From an uncultured Collinsella sp. (GTDB lineage: Bacteria; Actinomycetota; Coriobacteriia; Coriobacteriales; Coriobacteriaceae), in assembly GCA_958439425.1 (NCBI GenBank), contig CAUBVH010000001.1:62001-126000 (forward strand): DNA of 64,000 nucleotides. Reading direction: 5' to 3'. Under the pieces are notes generated by a model. The model was given only the letters and a program-made list of their open reading frames with translations. It had not been told where the DNA came from and made no database searches. The translations under genes were made by a program, and so were the position numbers. The first letter of the stretch is position 1. The number at the start of each line of letters is the position of its first letter. Below, in pieces: positions 17,453 to 25,197 of this stretch.

Positions 17453-17580
17453 GTCGACGCTGCAAACGCCCCATTTGGGCAATCTGACCCTCACTCGTCG
17501 GTCGCGTACGCAAGTACGCTTCCCTCCTCCTTCGAGCCACCTTGCCACAAATGGAACGTTTTCGCTTACTTATGCTCAAC
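17453..17580 (+). repeat. 128-bp structured dispersed repeat, copy 1
   Basis: Begins three bases after the mfd stop and shares GTCGACGCTGCAAACGCC, GGCAATCTGAC, TCGTCGGTCGCGTAC, AAGTACGCTTCCCTCCTC and ACTTATGCTCAAC with the copy at 31030. Its outer arms CCATTTG and CAAATGG can pair, while the other copy has a different but equally complementary pair at the same place. An inner hairpin GCGTAC-GCAA-GTACGC is present. It has no coding content. Confidence 0.8.
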
Positions 17581-17664
17581 CTGTAAGGGTATTTACGGGA
17601 CAAAGCCATCTTCGTCTCACCCGCATTGCAGGTTGACCGCCCTTCGCCCGACCGAAAGGAAAGC

Positions 17665-18528
17665 ATGTTCGGATACATCTATAAGAAAGACGCCGCTGCT
17701 ATCGCGGTTATCCTGGCCTTTTGTCTGCTCGTTGGGTCGTTTTTCGATTACCAAATCTCGAGTGCGCTGTTCAACTCGTCCAGCTTGTTCGGCCGCTTTG
17801 TCGAGGCGGCCGGCGAGCTGCCGTTCGAGCTGACGGCGAGCATCGCGGGCGTTATGCTCGTGCGCTCGGCACGCCCCGATTCCAAGGCGAGCAAGTGGCT
17901 CGCCGCGCTGGGCGTTCTGATCAACGTGGGCCTGTTCGGCTACGAGATTGTCGGATCGCTGCGTGTCGGTGGCAAACTCATCGCGGCTCAGTTGGTGCTG
18001 ACGTTTGCGCTGGTCATCGTTGCCAACCTTATCGTCTATCGCCTCACGCGCACGACCGAGCCCGACGAGCTCACGCGCTGGGCGTTGATGGTACTTGCCG
18101 TGTGGGTCGTTCAGGCCATTATCCTCAACGTGATTGTCAAGCCGCTGTGGTCGCGCCCGCGCATGCGCGTGATCGAGGTGACGCAGGGGCTCGATTTTCA
18201 GCCGTGGTGGGTGATCGGTAACCCCGACAAGTGGGCCTTTATTGCCGCCGGCGTGATCAAGGACGGCTTCAAGTCGTTTGCAAGCGGGCACACCGCGCAC
18301 GCGGCGATCGGCCTTATGCTCGCCGGGCTTCCCGCGGCGACCTTTAAGGAAAAGCCGTCGCGCCGCCGCGTGGTCTTTTGGGTCGCCGCTGTGGTTGCGG
18401 CGCTCGTCGCCTTTGGTCGCATCGTGATCGGCGCGCACTTTTTGAGTGACGTGAGCTGCGGCTTTGCCCTGGTGCTGGCGCTCGAGTGTCTTGCCGCGCG
18501 CATTGCCTATCCGGGCGGCGTACAATAG
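17665..18528 (+). CDS. PAP2 family membrane phosphatase
   Basis: A 287-residue integral membrane protein with about six transmembrane segments. The three phosphatase motifs are present: KPLWSRPRM (KxxxxxxRP-like), FASGHTAHAAIG (PSGH-like), and GRIVIGAHFLSDV (SRxxxxxHxxxD-like). Such enzymes dephosphorylate phosphatidic acid or undecaprenyl pyrophosphate; the substrate here is unknown. The ATG at 17665 follows CGAAAGGAAAGC. Confidence 0.85.
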   Translation: MFGYIYKKDAAAIAVILAFCLLVGSFFDYQISSALFNSSSLFGRFVEAAGELPFELTASIAGVMLVRSARPDSKASKWLAALGVLINVGLFGYEIVGSLRVGGKLIAAQLVLTFALVIVANLIVYRLTRTTEPDELTRWALMVLAVWVVQAIILNVIVKPLWSRPRMRVIEVTQGLDFQPWWVIGNPDKWAFIAAGVIKDGFKSFASGHTAHAAIGLMLAGLPAATFKEKPSRRRVVFWVAAVVAALVAFGRIVIGAHFLSDVSCGFALVLALECLAARIAYPGGVQ

Positions 18529-18573
18529 CCCCATCTGAATCATCGGGCTCGTGCCCGGCTAGAGAGGATTATC

Positions 18574-19599
18574 ATGCTCGCGTTTAACAACGACTATTCC
18601 CACGGCGCACATCCGGCGGTGCTGCAGGCGCTCGTCGACACCAATATGGAGCCGCAGCCCGGCTACGGTACCGATGCGCACACCGAGCGTGCCAAGCAGC
18701 TCATTCGTGAGGCCTGTCAGGCACCCGATGCCGATGTATTTTTCCTGGTAGGCGGCACGCAGGCCAACGCGACGGTGATTGACATGCTGCTCGCGCCGTA
18801 CGAGGGCGTCGTTGCTGCCGAGACTGGCCACGTCGCCTGCCACGAGGCGGGCGCCATCGAGTTTGGCGGCCACAAGGTACTCACCATCCCCGGCTACGAG
18901 GGCAAGATGCACGCTGAGGACCTCGAGAACTATATCCAGGTGTTCTACGAAAACGAGAGCTACGAGCACACGGTGTTCCCGGGTGCCGTGTATGTGAGCC
19001 TATCGACCGAGTACGGCACGCTGTACTCCAAGGCCGAGCTCGCGGCGATTCACGCAGTGTGCCAGAAGCGCGAGATTCCGCTGTTTGTGGATGGCGCCCG
19101 CCTGGCCTATGCGCTGGCGGCCGATGAGTGCGACATTACCCTGCCCGAGCTGGCGCAGCTGTGTGACGTGTTCTACATTGGCGGCACCAAGTGCGGCGCG
19201 CTTTGCGGCGAGGCCGTGGTGTTTTGCGGCATGCACGCCCCGGCACATCCCATTCCGCGCATTAAGCAGCATGGCGCACTGCTTGCCAAGGGCCGCCTGA
19301 CGGGCGTGCAGTTCGAGGCTCTTTTTACCGATGGCCTGTATTTTGAGATTGGTCGACAGGCGATTGAGACCGCTCAGGCGCTGCGTCGCGTACTGCACGA
19401 GCGCGGTTACCAGTTTTTCTTGGAGACGCCGACCAACCAGCAGTTCGTGATTCTGCCCAACGAGGACATGGCCCGCATTCGCGAGCATGCGGCGATCGAG
19501 TACTGGGAAAAGTACGACGAGACCCACACGGTGGTGCGTTTTTGCACCAGCTGGGCCACGACGCAGGAGGACATCGACGCGCTGGCGGCTGTCCTGTAG
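18574..19599 (+). CDS. Threonine aldolase-type PLP enzyme
   Basis: A 341-residue pyridoxal-phosphate enzyme of the beta-eliminating lyase/low-specificity threonine aldolase family (threonine to glycine plus acetaldehyde). It opens with FNNDYSHGAHPAVL. The cofactor-binding FFLVGGTQANATVID, the Asp of LFVDGARLAYAL and the Schiff-base Lys in YIGGTKCGALCGE are all visible. The ATG is preceded by AGAGAGGATTATC. A terminator follows at once, so it is probably transcribed alone from a TACAAT-like element at the end of the PAP2 gene. Confidence 0.88.
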   Translation: MLAFNNDYSHGAHPAVLQALVDTNMEPQPGYGTDAHTERAKQLIREACQAPDADVFFLVGGTQANATVIDMLLAPYEGVVAAETGHVACHEAGAIEFGGHKVLTIPGYEGKMHAEDLENYIQVFYENESYEHTVFPGAVYVSLSTEYGTLYSKAELAAIHAVCQKREIPLFVDGARLAYALAADECDITLPELAQLCDVFYIGGTKCGALCGEAVVFCGMHAPAHPIPRIKQHGALLAKGRLTGVQFEALFTDGLYFEIGRQAIETAQALRRVLHERGYQFFLETPTNQQFVILPNEDMARIREHAAIEYWEKYDETHTVVRFCTSWATTQEDIDALAAVL

Positions 19600-19614
19600 C
19601 TTGATGCAATGACG

Positions 19615-19661
19615 AAGGGCCGCCTTGCGCTTGAATTTGGCGTGGGGCGGCCCTTGCTTTT
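19615..19661 (+). terminator. Terminator after the threonine aldolase gene
   Basis: AAGGGCCGCC pairs with GGCGGCCCTT around a 21-base loop and is followed by GCTTTTG. It lies between the aldolase stop and the acetyltransferase ribosome site, ruling out the ATG at 19609 as that gene's start. Confidence 0.75.
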
Positions 19662-19677
19662 GAGAGGGAGGGGCTGT

Positions 19678-20277
19678 ATGCCCGAGAAACCCGAGATGTC
19701 CGAGCCGACGATTCGCCTGGCGACGTCCGATGACGCGCCGGCCTTGCTTGCCATCTATGAGCCGTATGTGCGCCAGACGGCGATTACCTGCGAATACGAG
19801 GTGCCGAGCGTTGAGGAGTTCACCGGGCGCATCGAGCGTACACTCAAGCGCTATCCGTATCTGGTGATGGAGCTGGACGGGCGTCCGGTGGGCTATGCCT
19901 ATGTGAGCCCGCTCAACAGCCGCGAGGCATATGACTGGTCGGTCGAGACGTCGATCTACCTGGCGCGCGACGTGCGCCACGGCGGGCTGGGCCGCAAGCT
20001 GCACGATGCGCTCAAACAATGCCTGATCGCGATGGGCATCACCAACATGTGCGCGCTCATTGCCGTGCCGCACGACAGGGACGACGAGTATCTGACGCAC
20101 AACAGTCAGGATTTCCATGCCCATATGGGCTACCGTCTGGTGGGCGCCTTTGACCGCTGTGCCCAAAAGTTCGGCCGTTGGTACGACATGTGCTGGATGG
20201 AGTTGGTCCTAGCCGAGCGCACGCCCAACCAACCCAAGCCAACCTGGTTCCCCGACCTCCCCAAACCTACCATTTAG
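19678..20277 (+). CDS. GNAT acetyltransferase
   Basis: A 199-residue N-acetyltransferase of the phosphinothricin/methionine sulfoximine type. Visible elements are IRLATSDDAPALLAIYEPYV at the start and YVSPLNSREAYDWSVETSIY. The acetyl-CoA loop follows as RDVRHGGLGRKLHDAL. The ATG at 19678 follows GAGAGGGAGGGG. The last codons and the stop lie inside a dispersed palindromic repeat (20263-20310), so the tail has been supplied by the repeat. Confidence 0.85.
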   Translation: MPEKPEMSEPTIRLATSDDAPALLAIYEPYVRQTAITCEYEVPSVEEFTGRIERTLKRYPYLVMELDGRPVGYAYVSPLNSREAYDWSVETSIYLARDVRHGGLGRKLHDALKQCLIAMGITNMCALIAVPHDRDDEYLTHNSQDFHAHMGYRLVGAFDRCAQKFGRWYDMCWMELVLAERTPNQPKPTWFPDLPKPTI

Positions 20278-20310
20278 GGACAGGTTAATTTTGACAGGTT
20301 TTATCTGGGC
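20263..20310 (+). repeat. GGGACAG-core hairpin repeat, copy 1
   Basis: About 48 bases of the form ACCTACC...GGGACAGG...TTTTGACAGGT...TTATCTGG. Copies 2, 3 and 4 are at 20411, 28125 and 38089. It overlaps the stop codon of the acetyltransferase gene. Copies 1 and 2 are inverted to each other around a terminator. Confidence 0.75.
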
Positions 20311-20320
20311 AAACGTTGCA

Positions 20321-20365
20321 AGCCGCTGCGAAGGATGCGGATACCTTCGCGGCGGCTTTTGTTTT
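20321..20365 (+). terminator. Terminator after the acetyltransferase gene
   Basis: AGCCGCTGCGAAGG pairs with CCTTCGCGGCGGCT around a nine-base loop, followed by TTTGTTTT. The stem has one mismatch. Confidence 0.8.
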
Positions 20366-20410
20366 GGGTGTGTATGACCAAGGCGATTGACCTGCGGATG
20401 CAGCAAAGCT

Positions 20411-20457
20411 CCAGATAAAACCGACCAAACTAGACCTGTCCCTTTTTGGCAGGTTTT
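20411..20457 (-). repeat. GGGACAG-core hairpin repeat, copy 2 (inverted)
   Basis: CCAGATAAAACC...CCTGTCCC...TTTTTGGCAGGT is the reverse complement form of copy 1, 100 bases away. Confidence 0.75.
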
Positions 20458-20546
20458 TGGCTGTCTTGTGGCATCAAATCGCCGCAAGAAGCACGGCGTT
20501 CGTATGCTATTTTGACCTGAATCGTCCCCTCGGGACGCCTTGCGAG

Positions 20547-20669
20547 CTAAGTGAGTAGACTTTTTGGCGCAGAGCGAGCACAAAGCGCATCTGCCTTACT
20601 AAAACCGCAGGTCACAGAGATGGCTGTTTTGGGTGTGCTCGGCAGATCGCGAAAAGTCTACTCACTTAG
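20547..20669. repeat. 123-bp dispersed palindromic repeat, copy 1
   Basis: Both ends are the same 18-base sequence in opposite orientation: CTAAGTGAGTAGACTTTT and AAAAGTCTACTCACTTAG. The interior includes AAAACCGCAGGTCACAGAG. A second copy at 28908-29031 matches along its length. It lies in the 543-base gap between the acetyltransferase and GntR genes; apart from this and the other repeats, I see nothing coding in that gap. Confidence 0.85.
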
Positions 20670-20820
20670 GTTTACGGTGCTGGATATTCTGGACAGGAAC
20701 AGTTGAGCTTGGACGGCGTACGTTGCCAGGCGATGCTGGCATTTGCGCCATGCTGGTTTGAGATTTTATAAAAACCGCAGGTAAAACGTATATTAGGTGC
20801 ATTTTGCCTGGTTTGGCGCG

Positions 20821-21543
20821 CTAGCCGATGGGCTCGGTGTATTTGGCGCGGTCGGTGCGTTGGATGCGCTTGGAGACATGGAGCGGGCGACCGTCGGTGT
20901 CGTAGACGTAGTCGGTGATCAAGATCAGCGCCTGCCCGCGCTCAACGTTGAGCAAAAACGCCTCGTTTTGCGAGGCATAGCACACTTCAAAGGTCTTATG
21001 CCCCTGTGCCGGCGCGCGATGGAATTCTTGGCGCAGCGTGGCGTAGAGCGAACCGTTGATATCGCGATCGATGAGTGCCTCAAAGCTCGGTGGTAGATAG
21101 GTGGTCTCCAGGCACAGCGGCGCATCGTCCAGATAACGCAGGCGGACAAGTTTGACGAGCTTGCTGCCCACGGCGGCATCAAAGAACTTAGCTATGCTGC
21201 CGCCCGCCTTGGTAAAGCCCGAGTCCACCGTGCGCGTGGTGGGCTTCATGCCCTGACCCTGGACCTGCGCCGTATAGCTCGAAAACACCAGGTTGTTCTC
21301 GTGGAGCGCCGGCGTGTCGGCCACAAAGGCGCCGCGCCCGCGCTCGGTTCGAACCAGACCCTCATCAACGAGTACCTTAAGGGCATGGCGCACGGTGCTG
21401 CGCGACAGACCCGATTCGTCCATGAGTTCCATCTCGGACGGCAGCTTGTCTTCGCGTGCGTAGGTGCCGGCGGCGATGCGGTCACGCAGCATGCCCGCCA
21501 AGCGCTCGTATTGGGCCAGTTTCTTTTTAGACGAAGCATTCAT
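20821..21543 (-). CDS. GntR/UTRA transcriptional regulator (first of four)
   Basis: A 240-residue repressor. The N-terminal winged helix carries KLPSEMELMDESGLSRSTVR and ends in RGRGAFV. The C-terminal UTRA ligand-binding domain spans about residues 85-235 (LVRLRYLDDAPLCLETTYLP, then DRPLHVSK-like). Such regulators bind phosphosugars or related effectors. It is divergent from the SIS gene at 21749, and the shared 205-base gap contains repeated TGTATNTAACTTGTAT sites, so it most likely controls itself and that SIS gene. Confidence 0.9.
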   Translation of the reverse strand: MNASSKKKLAQYERLAGMLRDRIAAGTYAREDKLPSEMELMDESGLSRSTVRHALKVLVDEGLVRTERGRGAFVADTPALHENNLVFSSYTAQVQGQGMKPTTRTVDSGFTKAGGSIAKFFDAAVGSKLVKLVRLRYLDDAPLCLETTYLPPSFEALIDRDINGSLYATLRQEFHRAPAQGHKTFEVCYASQNEAFLLNVERGQALILITDYVYDTDGRPLHVSKRIQRTDRAKYTEPIG

Positions 21544-21553
21544 GCGATCAACC

Positions 21554-21569
21554 TGTATCTAACTTGTAT
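21554..21569. promoter_or_regulatory. Candidate GntR operator O1
   Basis: TGTATCTAACTTGTAT, matching the site at 21693 in 15 of 16 bases. It lies 11 bases upstream of the regulator start codon. Confidence 0.5.
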
Positions 21570-21586
21570 TCGAGTCTAATCAAACA

Positions 21587-21599
21587 TGTATTCAATACA
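21587..21599. promoter_or_regulatory. Palindrome in the GntR/SIS divergent promoter
   Basis: TGTAT-TCA-ATACA is a perfect 13-base palindrome sharing the TGTAT half-site with the flanking O1 and O2 repeats. Confidence 0.5.
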
Positions 21600-21692
21600 A
21601 CAACAAAACCGCTGGTAGCTAGTTATCGAAAACCACATCAGCAAAATTTCTAAGACAAATATAGCATACAACTAGTCGACATAGCCAAAACA

Positions 21693-21708
21693 TGTATGTA
21701 ACTTGTAT
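21693..21708. promoter_or_regulatory. Candidate GntR operator O2
   Basis: TGTATGTAACTTGTAT, close to the SIS gene start at 21749 and nearly identical to O1 139 bases away. Confidence 0.5.
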
Positions 21709-21748
21709 GTCATCGAGAGCATCAAACGAGAAGAAAGGCTGATGCACG

Positions 21749-22741
21749 ATGACTACTCAGGAACAGGTTAAGGATGTCGTCTCCCAGGTTTTGGCTGACA
21801 AGGCAGACAAGGGCGGCATCAAGCGCGTCGTGTGGATTGGCGCCGGCGGATCCAACGGCGGCAACTATCCTGCCCAGTACTTTATGGAGCACGAGGCCAC
21901 GCAGGTGGTGAGCTCCAGCTACACCAGCAACGAGTTCGTGCACGCCACGCCCGCCTATGTCAACGAGAACACCCTGGCCGTCGTCGTGTCCATGCGCGGC
22001 ACCAAGGAGACCATCGTCGCCGCCCAGGTCGCCAAGGACCACGGCGCCAGCACCATCGCCATTTATGTTGACGAGTCCGGCCTCACCGAGGTCTGCGACT
22101 ACAAGATCCAGTACGACAGCCTGGCCGTCGACGAGTCCTGCATGGGTCGCACCAACTCCGCCGTCGTGACCATGATTGCCATGGAGCTCACGCAGCAGAC
22201 CGAGGGCTATGCCGAGTACGAGACCGCTATGGCCGCCTTCGACCTGGTTGACCCCATCTATCGCAAGGCCGTCGAGTACACCCGTCCGCTCGCCGCCAAG
22301 TGGGCCGAGCAGAACGCCGACAAGCCCTGCATCAACGTCATGGCTCAGGGTCCGCTCTTTGGTGCCGCCTACGTCTTTAGCATCTGCAACGTGCAGGAGA
22401 TGCTGCAGATCGACTCCTGCACCATCAACACCTGTGACTTCTTCCACGGCCCCTTCGAGATCCTGGACAAGCGCACTTCGCTGTTCCAGCTCATCAGCGT
22501 CGGCCGCAGCCGCTGCAACGACGAGCGCGGCATCCGCTTCGTCAACCAGTACGGTGGCGAGCGCGTCTATCAGCTCGACGCCAAGGAGCTCGGCCTCAAC
22601 GACATCAAGGACAGCGTGAGCGAATACTTCAACCACCTGATCTTTGCGCCGATCCTCAACAACGTGTATATGCGCGCGCTCTCTGCCGTCACCCACAAGG
22701 ACTACATGACGCGCCGCTACATGTGGAAGCTGGACTACTAG
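21749..22741 (+). CDS. SIS-domain sugar isomerase/deglycase-like protein 1
   Basis: A 330-residue protein with tandem SIS (sugar isomerase) folds. The first carries the phosphosugar-binding GAGGSNGGNYPAQYF and VVVSMRGTKET. The second carries QEMLQIDSC and the conserved DFFHGPFEI. The C-terminal TRRYMWKLDY ending recurs in the other SIS proteins of the window. This size and layout fit FrlB/GfrE/GfrF deglycases, which split 6-phospho-fructosamines to glucose 6-phosphate and an amine, or AgaS-like deaminases. Substrate assignment is inference from PTS neighbours. It is first in a run leading to an exporter and PTS genes. Confidence 0.82.
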   Translation: MTTQEQVKDVVSQVLADKADKGGIKRVVWIGAGGSNGGNYPAQYFMEHEATQVVSSSYTSNEFVHATPAYVNENTLAVVVSMRGTKETIVAAQVAKDHGASTIAIYVDESGLTEVCDYKIQYDSLAVDESCMGRTNSAVVTMIAMELTQQTEGYAEYETAMAAFDLVDPIYRKAVEYTRPLAAKWAEQNADKPCINVMAQGPLFGAAYVFSICNVQEMLQIDSCTINTCDFFHGPFEILDKRTSLFQLISVGRSRCNDERGIRFVNQYGGERVYQLDAKELGLNDIKDSVSEYFNHLIFAPILNNVYMRALSAVTHKDYMTRRYMWKLDY

Positions 22742-22779
22742 GGGATAGAGCGGCCTAACAGCTCGATGTCCTCATAAGT

Positions 22780-22838
22780 TGTGGTGGAATAGTTCCTGTT
22801 TGGGGGCTTGAAGCATCTATTTAGGAACTATTTCACCG
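22780..22838. repeat. Hairpin between SIS1 and the EamA gene
   Basis: GGAATAGTTCCT and AGGAACTATTTC form imperfect arms around about 27 bases. It is one of several palindromes in this region with unrelated arm sequences. A further GGGGACGGAGGAAAA...TTTTCCGC palindrome lies at about 22858-22890. Confidence 0.5.
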
Positions 22839-22925
22839 CAACCGCCCAGTAATCCGCTGGGGACGGAGGAAAACGGATCACTTTTCCGCTCACCGATTTG
22901 TGCCTTGAAAAATGTATATAACGAC

Positions 22926-22934
22926 TATAACGTA
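22926..22934 (-). promoter_or_regulatory. Candidate shared operator (ACGTTATA core), site C
   Basis: Reads TACGTTATA on the minus strand, 39 bases before the exporter start. The same core occurs before the PTS EIIAB gene (24201), the GntR at 30280 and SIS4 (44420). Confidence 0.4.
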
Positions 22935-22972
22935 GTACGAAACATATTGGAAACAACACCGAGGAGGCTGCG

Positions 22973-24055
22973 TTGAAGAAAAGCAATCTGGGCTATGCGC
23001 TGGTGCTGATCGCCGCGCTTATGTGGGGCAGCATCGGAATCTTTGTAAACGGCATCTCGGCCATGGGCGTTTCTTCCCAGAGCATGGCTGCCTTTCGTTT
23101 GTTGGTCGGAGCGCTTATCTTGGCGCCGGTCCTGATGTTTATGGGCTGCCGTCCGGGTGAGGGGTCTACCGTGGCTCAGGGTCCGCTGGCCCTGTTCAAG
23201 GCAAGCCCTAAAGAGCTTGTTCCCTGCGCGCTTGTCGGTATTGTCGGTTTAGCCGCCGCCAACACCTGCTATTACGAGTGCATGGGCGAGGTGGGCATGT
23301 CCACGGCCTCGGTGCTGCTCTACACCTCGCCGGTGTTTGGCGTCATGCTCGGCCGCGTGCTTTATCGCGAGGACGTGACCCCCAACAAGCTCGTTGCCAT
23401 TGTCTTTAACATCGTTGGCTGCGTGCTTGCGGTGACCAATGGCGACCTTTCCGGTTTTCATTTTTCGGTTTGGGGCGTCACGTCGGGCGTGATTGCAGGC
23501 CTTTGTGGTGCGTCGCTCGCGGTGTTTAGCCGAATAGCAACCAAGACGGTCCACCCGCTGGCTGTCACGTTTTGGGGCTTTGTTTTTGGCGGTGCGGTTA
23601 TGGCAGCTATCGCGGCTCCGTGGCCGGATGTCGCCGCGGCAATGTCGCCACAGCTGCTGCTGCTGTTCCTTGGCTTTGGGCTCATCCCCACAGCCGTGGC
23701 TTACATCTTATATATGCAGGGCCTGTCCATGGGGCTCGAGACATCGAAAGTTCCCGTCGTAATGTCTTTCGAGACAGTCGTCACCGTACTGCTGGGCATT
23801 GGTGTCTACGCGGAGCCGGCCGGCGCGATCAAAGTCCTGGGCATCGTGCTGGTGCTCGCGTCCATCCTGATTATGAACACCGACTTTTCCAAGCTGCGCA
23901 ACAGTGTGTTTGTCGGTCATGTCATTGAGAGCATGACCTTTAAGCCCAACGCATGGTGGACGGAGAAATCGCAGGACATGGATCTGTTTAAGGAGCGCAC
24001 CGGCATCGCACTGGAGCCCACCGTGCAGGAAAGCCCCTGGTACTTCGTGCGATAG
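22973..24055 (+). CDS. EamA/DMT-family transporter
   Basis: A 360-residue inner-membrane protein with ten predicted transmembrane helices in two EamA repeats (LMWGSIGIFVNGISAMG in the first, FVFGGAVMAAIAAPW and LIPTAVAYILYMQGLS in the second). Family members export amino acids or metabolites. An unusual hydrophilic C-terminal tail of about 55 residues follows the last helix and ends in ESPWYFVR. The start is TTG, supported by CGAGGAGG eight bases before. Its place between an SIS gene and PTS genes suggests export of the amine or amino acid left after deglycation, which is inference. Confidence 0.82.
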   Translation: MKKSNLGYALVLIAALMWGSIGIFVNGISAMGVSSQSMAAFRLLVGALILAPVLMFMGCRPGEGSTVAQGPLALFKASPKELVPCALVGIVGLAAANTCYYECMGEVGMSTASVLLYTSPVFGVMLGRVLYREDVTPNKLVAIVFNIVGCVLAVTNGDLSGFHFSVWGVTSGVIAGLCGASLAVFSRIATKTVHPLAVTFWGFVFGGAVMAAIAAPWPDVAAAMSPQLLLLFLGFGLIPTAVAYILYMQGLSMGLETSKVPVVMSFETVVTVLLGIGVYAEPAGAIKVLGIVLVLASILIMNTDFSKLRNSVFVGHVIESMTFKPNAWWTEKSQDMDLFKERTGIALEPTVQESPWYFVR

Positions 24056-24132
24056 GGGATTGGCGAGGTGTCTGATCTGGGATTATCCAGCCAGCGCCGG
24101 CCTACCTAGCTCCAACGTTTCGAGTACGTTAA

Positions 24133-24167
24133 ACCCGTAAACGGTCGATTTTCACCCGTAAACGGTC
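24133..24167 (+). promoter_or_regulatory. Tandem 14-bp repeats before the PTS operon
   Basis: ACCCGTAAACGGTC occurs at 24133-24146 and again at 24154-24167, 21 bases apart (two helical turns). Each contains the dyad CCGT-AA-ACGG. A TATACT hexamer begins three bases after the second copy, so the repeats sit where an activator or repressor would contact the promoter. Confidence 0.6.
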
Positions 24168-24200
24168 TTTATACTAATTAGCAATATCCGCAACGTATAA

Positions 24201-24211
24201 GACGTTATAAT
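24201..24211 (+). promoter_or_regulatory. Candidate shared operator (ACGTTATA core), site A
   Basis: GACGTTATAAT lies 26 bases before the EIIAB start. The same 11 bases occur in reverse at 44420-44430 upstream of SIS4. Confidence 0.45.
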
Positions 24212-24237
24212 GACCATAACGAAAAGGAGGAGGCAAG

Positions 24238-25161
24238 ATGAATCAGATCATTCTCGCATCTCATGGCGGCCTGGCCGCAGGCGCCAAAGACACGCTCGAG
24301 ATGGTTCTCGGCGACGTGTCGAACGTCCACGTCGTGTCGCTTGCTCGTGACGACAAGGAGCCCATCACCAATAAGGTGGACGCCATGATCGCCACGTTCA
24401 ACGCGGACGACACCGTCTATGTGCTGACCGATATGCTCGGCAGCTCGGTCAACAACAGCATGGTCGAGCTTTCCCGCAACGGTGCGGCATTCACGGTGAT
24501 CAGCGGTTTCAACATTCCGTTGGCACTGACGCTCGCTATGAGCCCCGCCCCCGTCAAGGGTGCCGAGCTCGCGGCCCTCATCAACGAGGCCCGCACCGGT
24601 CTGACCAACCCCAACGCACCGGTCGAGGCTGCCGCGGCTCCCGCCAAGAAGGCTAAGGCGTCCCGTCACAGCTCCGGTCCCGCCAAGATCGTCCTCGCAC
24701 GTCTTGACTACCGTCTGCTGCACGGCCAGGTCGTCTTTACCTGGACCACCAAGGTCCAGGCCGAGCGCATCATCGTCGTCGACAACGCTGCCGCCAACGA
24801 TGACATCAAGAAGGGCGCTCTCAAGCTTGCCAAGCCCCAGGGCGTGCGCCTGAACGTCTTCACCGTCGAGCGTGCCCTCGCCAAGATGGACAAGCTCAAC
24901 ACCCTCGGCGAGCGCGTCATGTTCGTCTTTGGCAACACTGCCGAGATGCTGCAGTTCTGCCAGGGCTACAAGCTCGACGCCATCAACCTGGGCGCCACCG
25001 CCAACCACGACGGTGCCGAACAGGTCGGCGGCAAGGACAGCTCCGTCTTCTTCGACGCCACCCAGAAGGCCGACGTCAACCAGCTGCTCGACATGGGCAT
25101 CAAGCTCTACGTCCAGCAGACCCCTACGTATCAGAGCGTCGACATCGACGCCAAGCTGTAA
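24238..25161 (+). CDS. PTS mannose-family EIIAB
   Basis: A 307-residue fused phosphotransferase. EIIA occupies about residues 1-122, with the phospho-His at 9 (ILASHGGLAAG) and TDMLGSSVNNS. An Ala/Pro/Lys linker covers about 125-148. EIIB occupies about 150-307, with its phospho-His at 162 (LDYRLLHGQVVFTW). It passes phosphate from HPr to the sugar entering through EIIC/EIID. A GGAGGAGG-type ribosome site precedes the ATG. EIIC follows after 36 bases. In the second PTS of this window EIIA and EIIB are separate genes. Confidence 0.95.
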   Translation: MNQIILASHGGLAAGAKDTLEMVLGDVSNVHVVSLARDDKEPITNKVDAMIATFNADDTVYVLTDMLGSSVNNSMVELSRNGAAFTVISGFNIPLALTLAMSPAPVKGAELAALINEARTGLTNPNAPVEAAAAPAKKAKASRHSSGPAKIVLARLDYRLLHGQVVFTWTTKVQAERIIVVDNAAANDDIKKGALKLAKPQGVRLNVFTVERALAKMDKLNTLGERVMFVFGNTAEMLQFCQGYKLDAINLGATANHDGAEQVGGKDSSVFFDATQKADVNQLLDMGIKLYVQQTPTYQSVDIDAKL

Positions 25162-25197
25162 TCAACCAGGCTTTTGCCTGACTGAAAGGAGAAGGGT

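Noticed and set aside
13565..17548. A 1327-codon open frame on the minus strand opposite mfd
   Set aside because: It mirrors mfd, is His/Arg/Ala-rich and shows no domain. In high-GC genes the antisense frame often stays open. The plus-strand frame has all Mfd motifs and a ribosome site.
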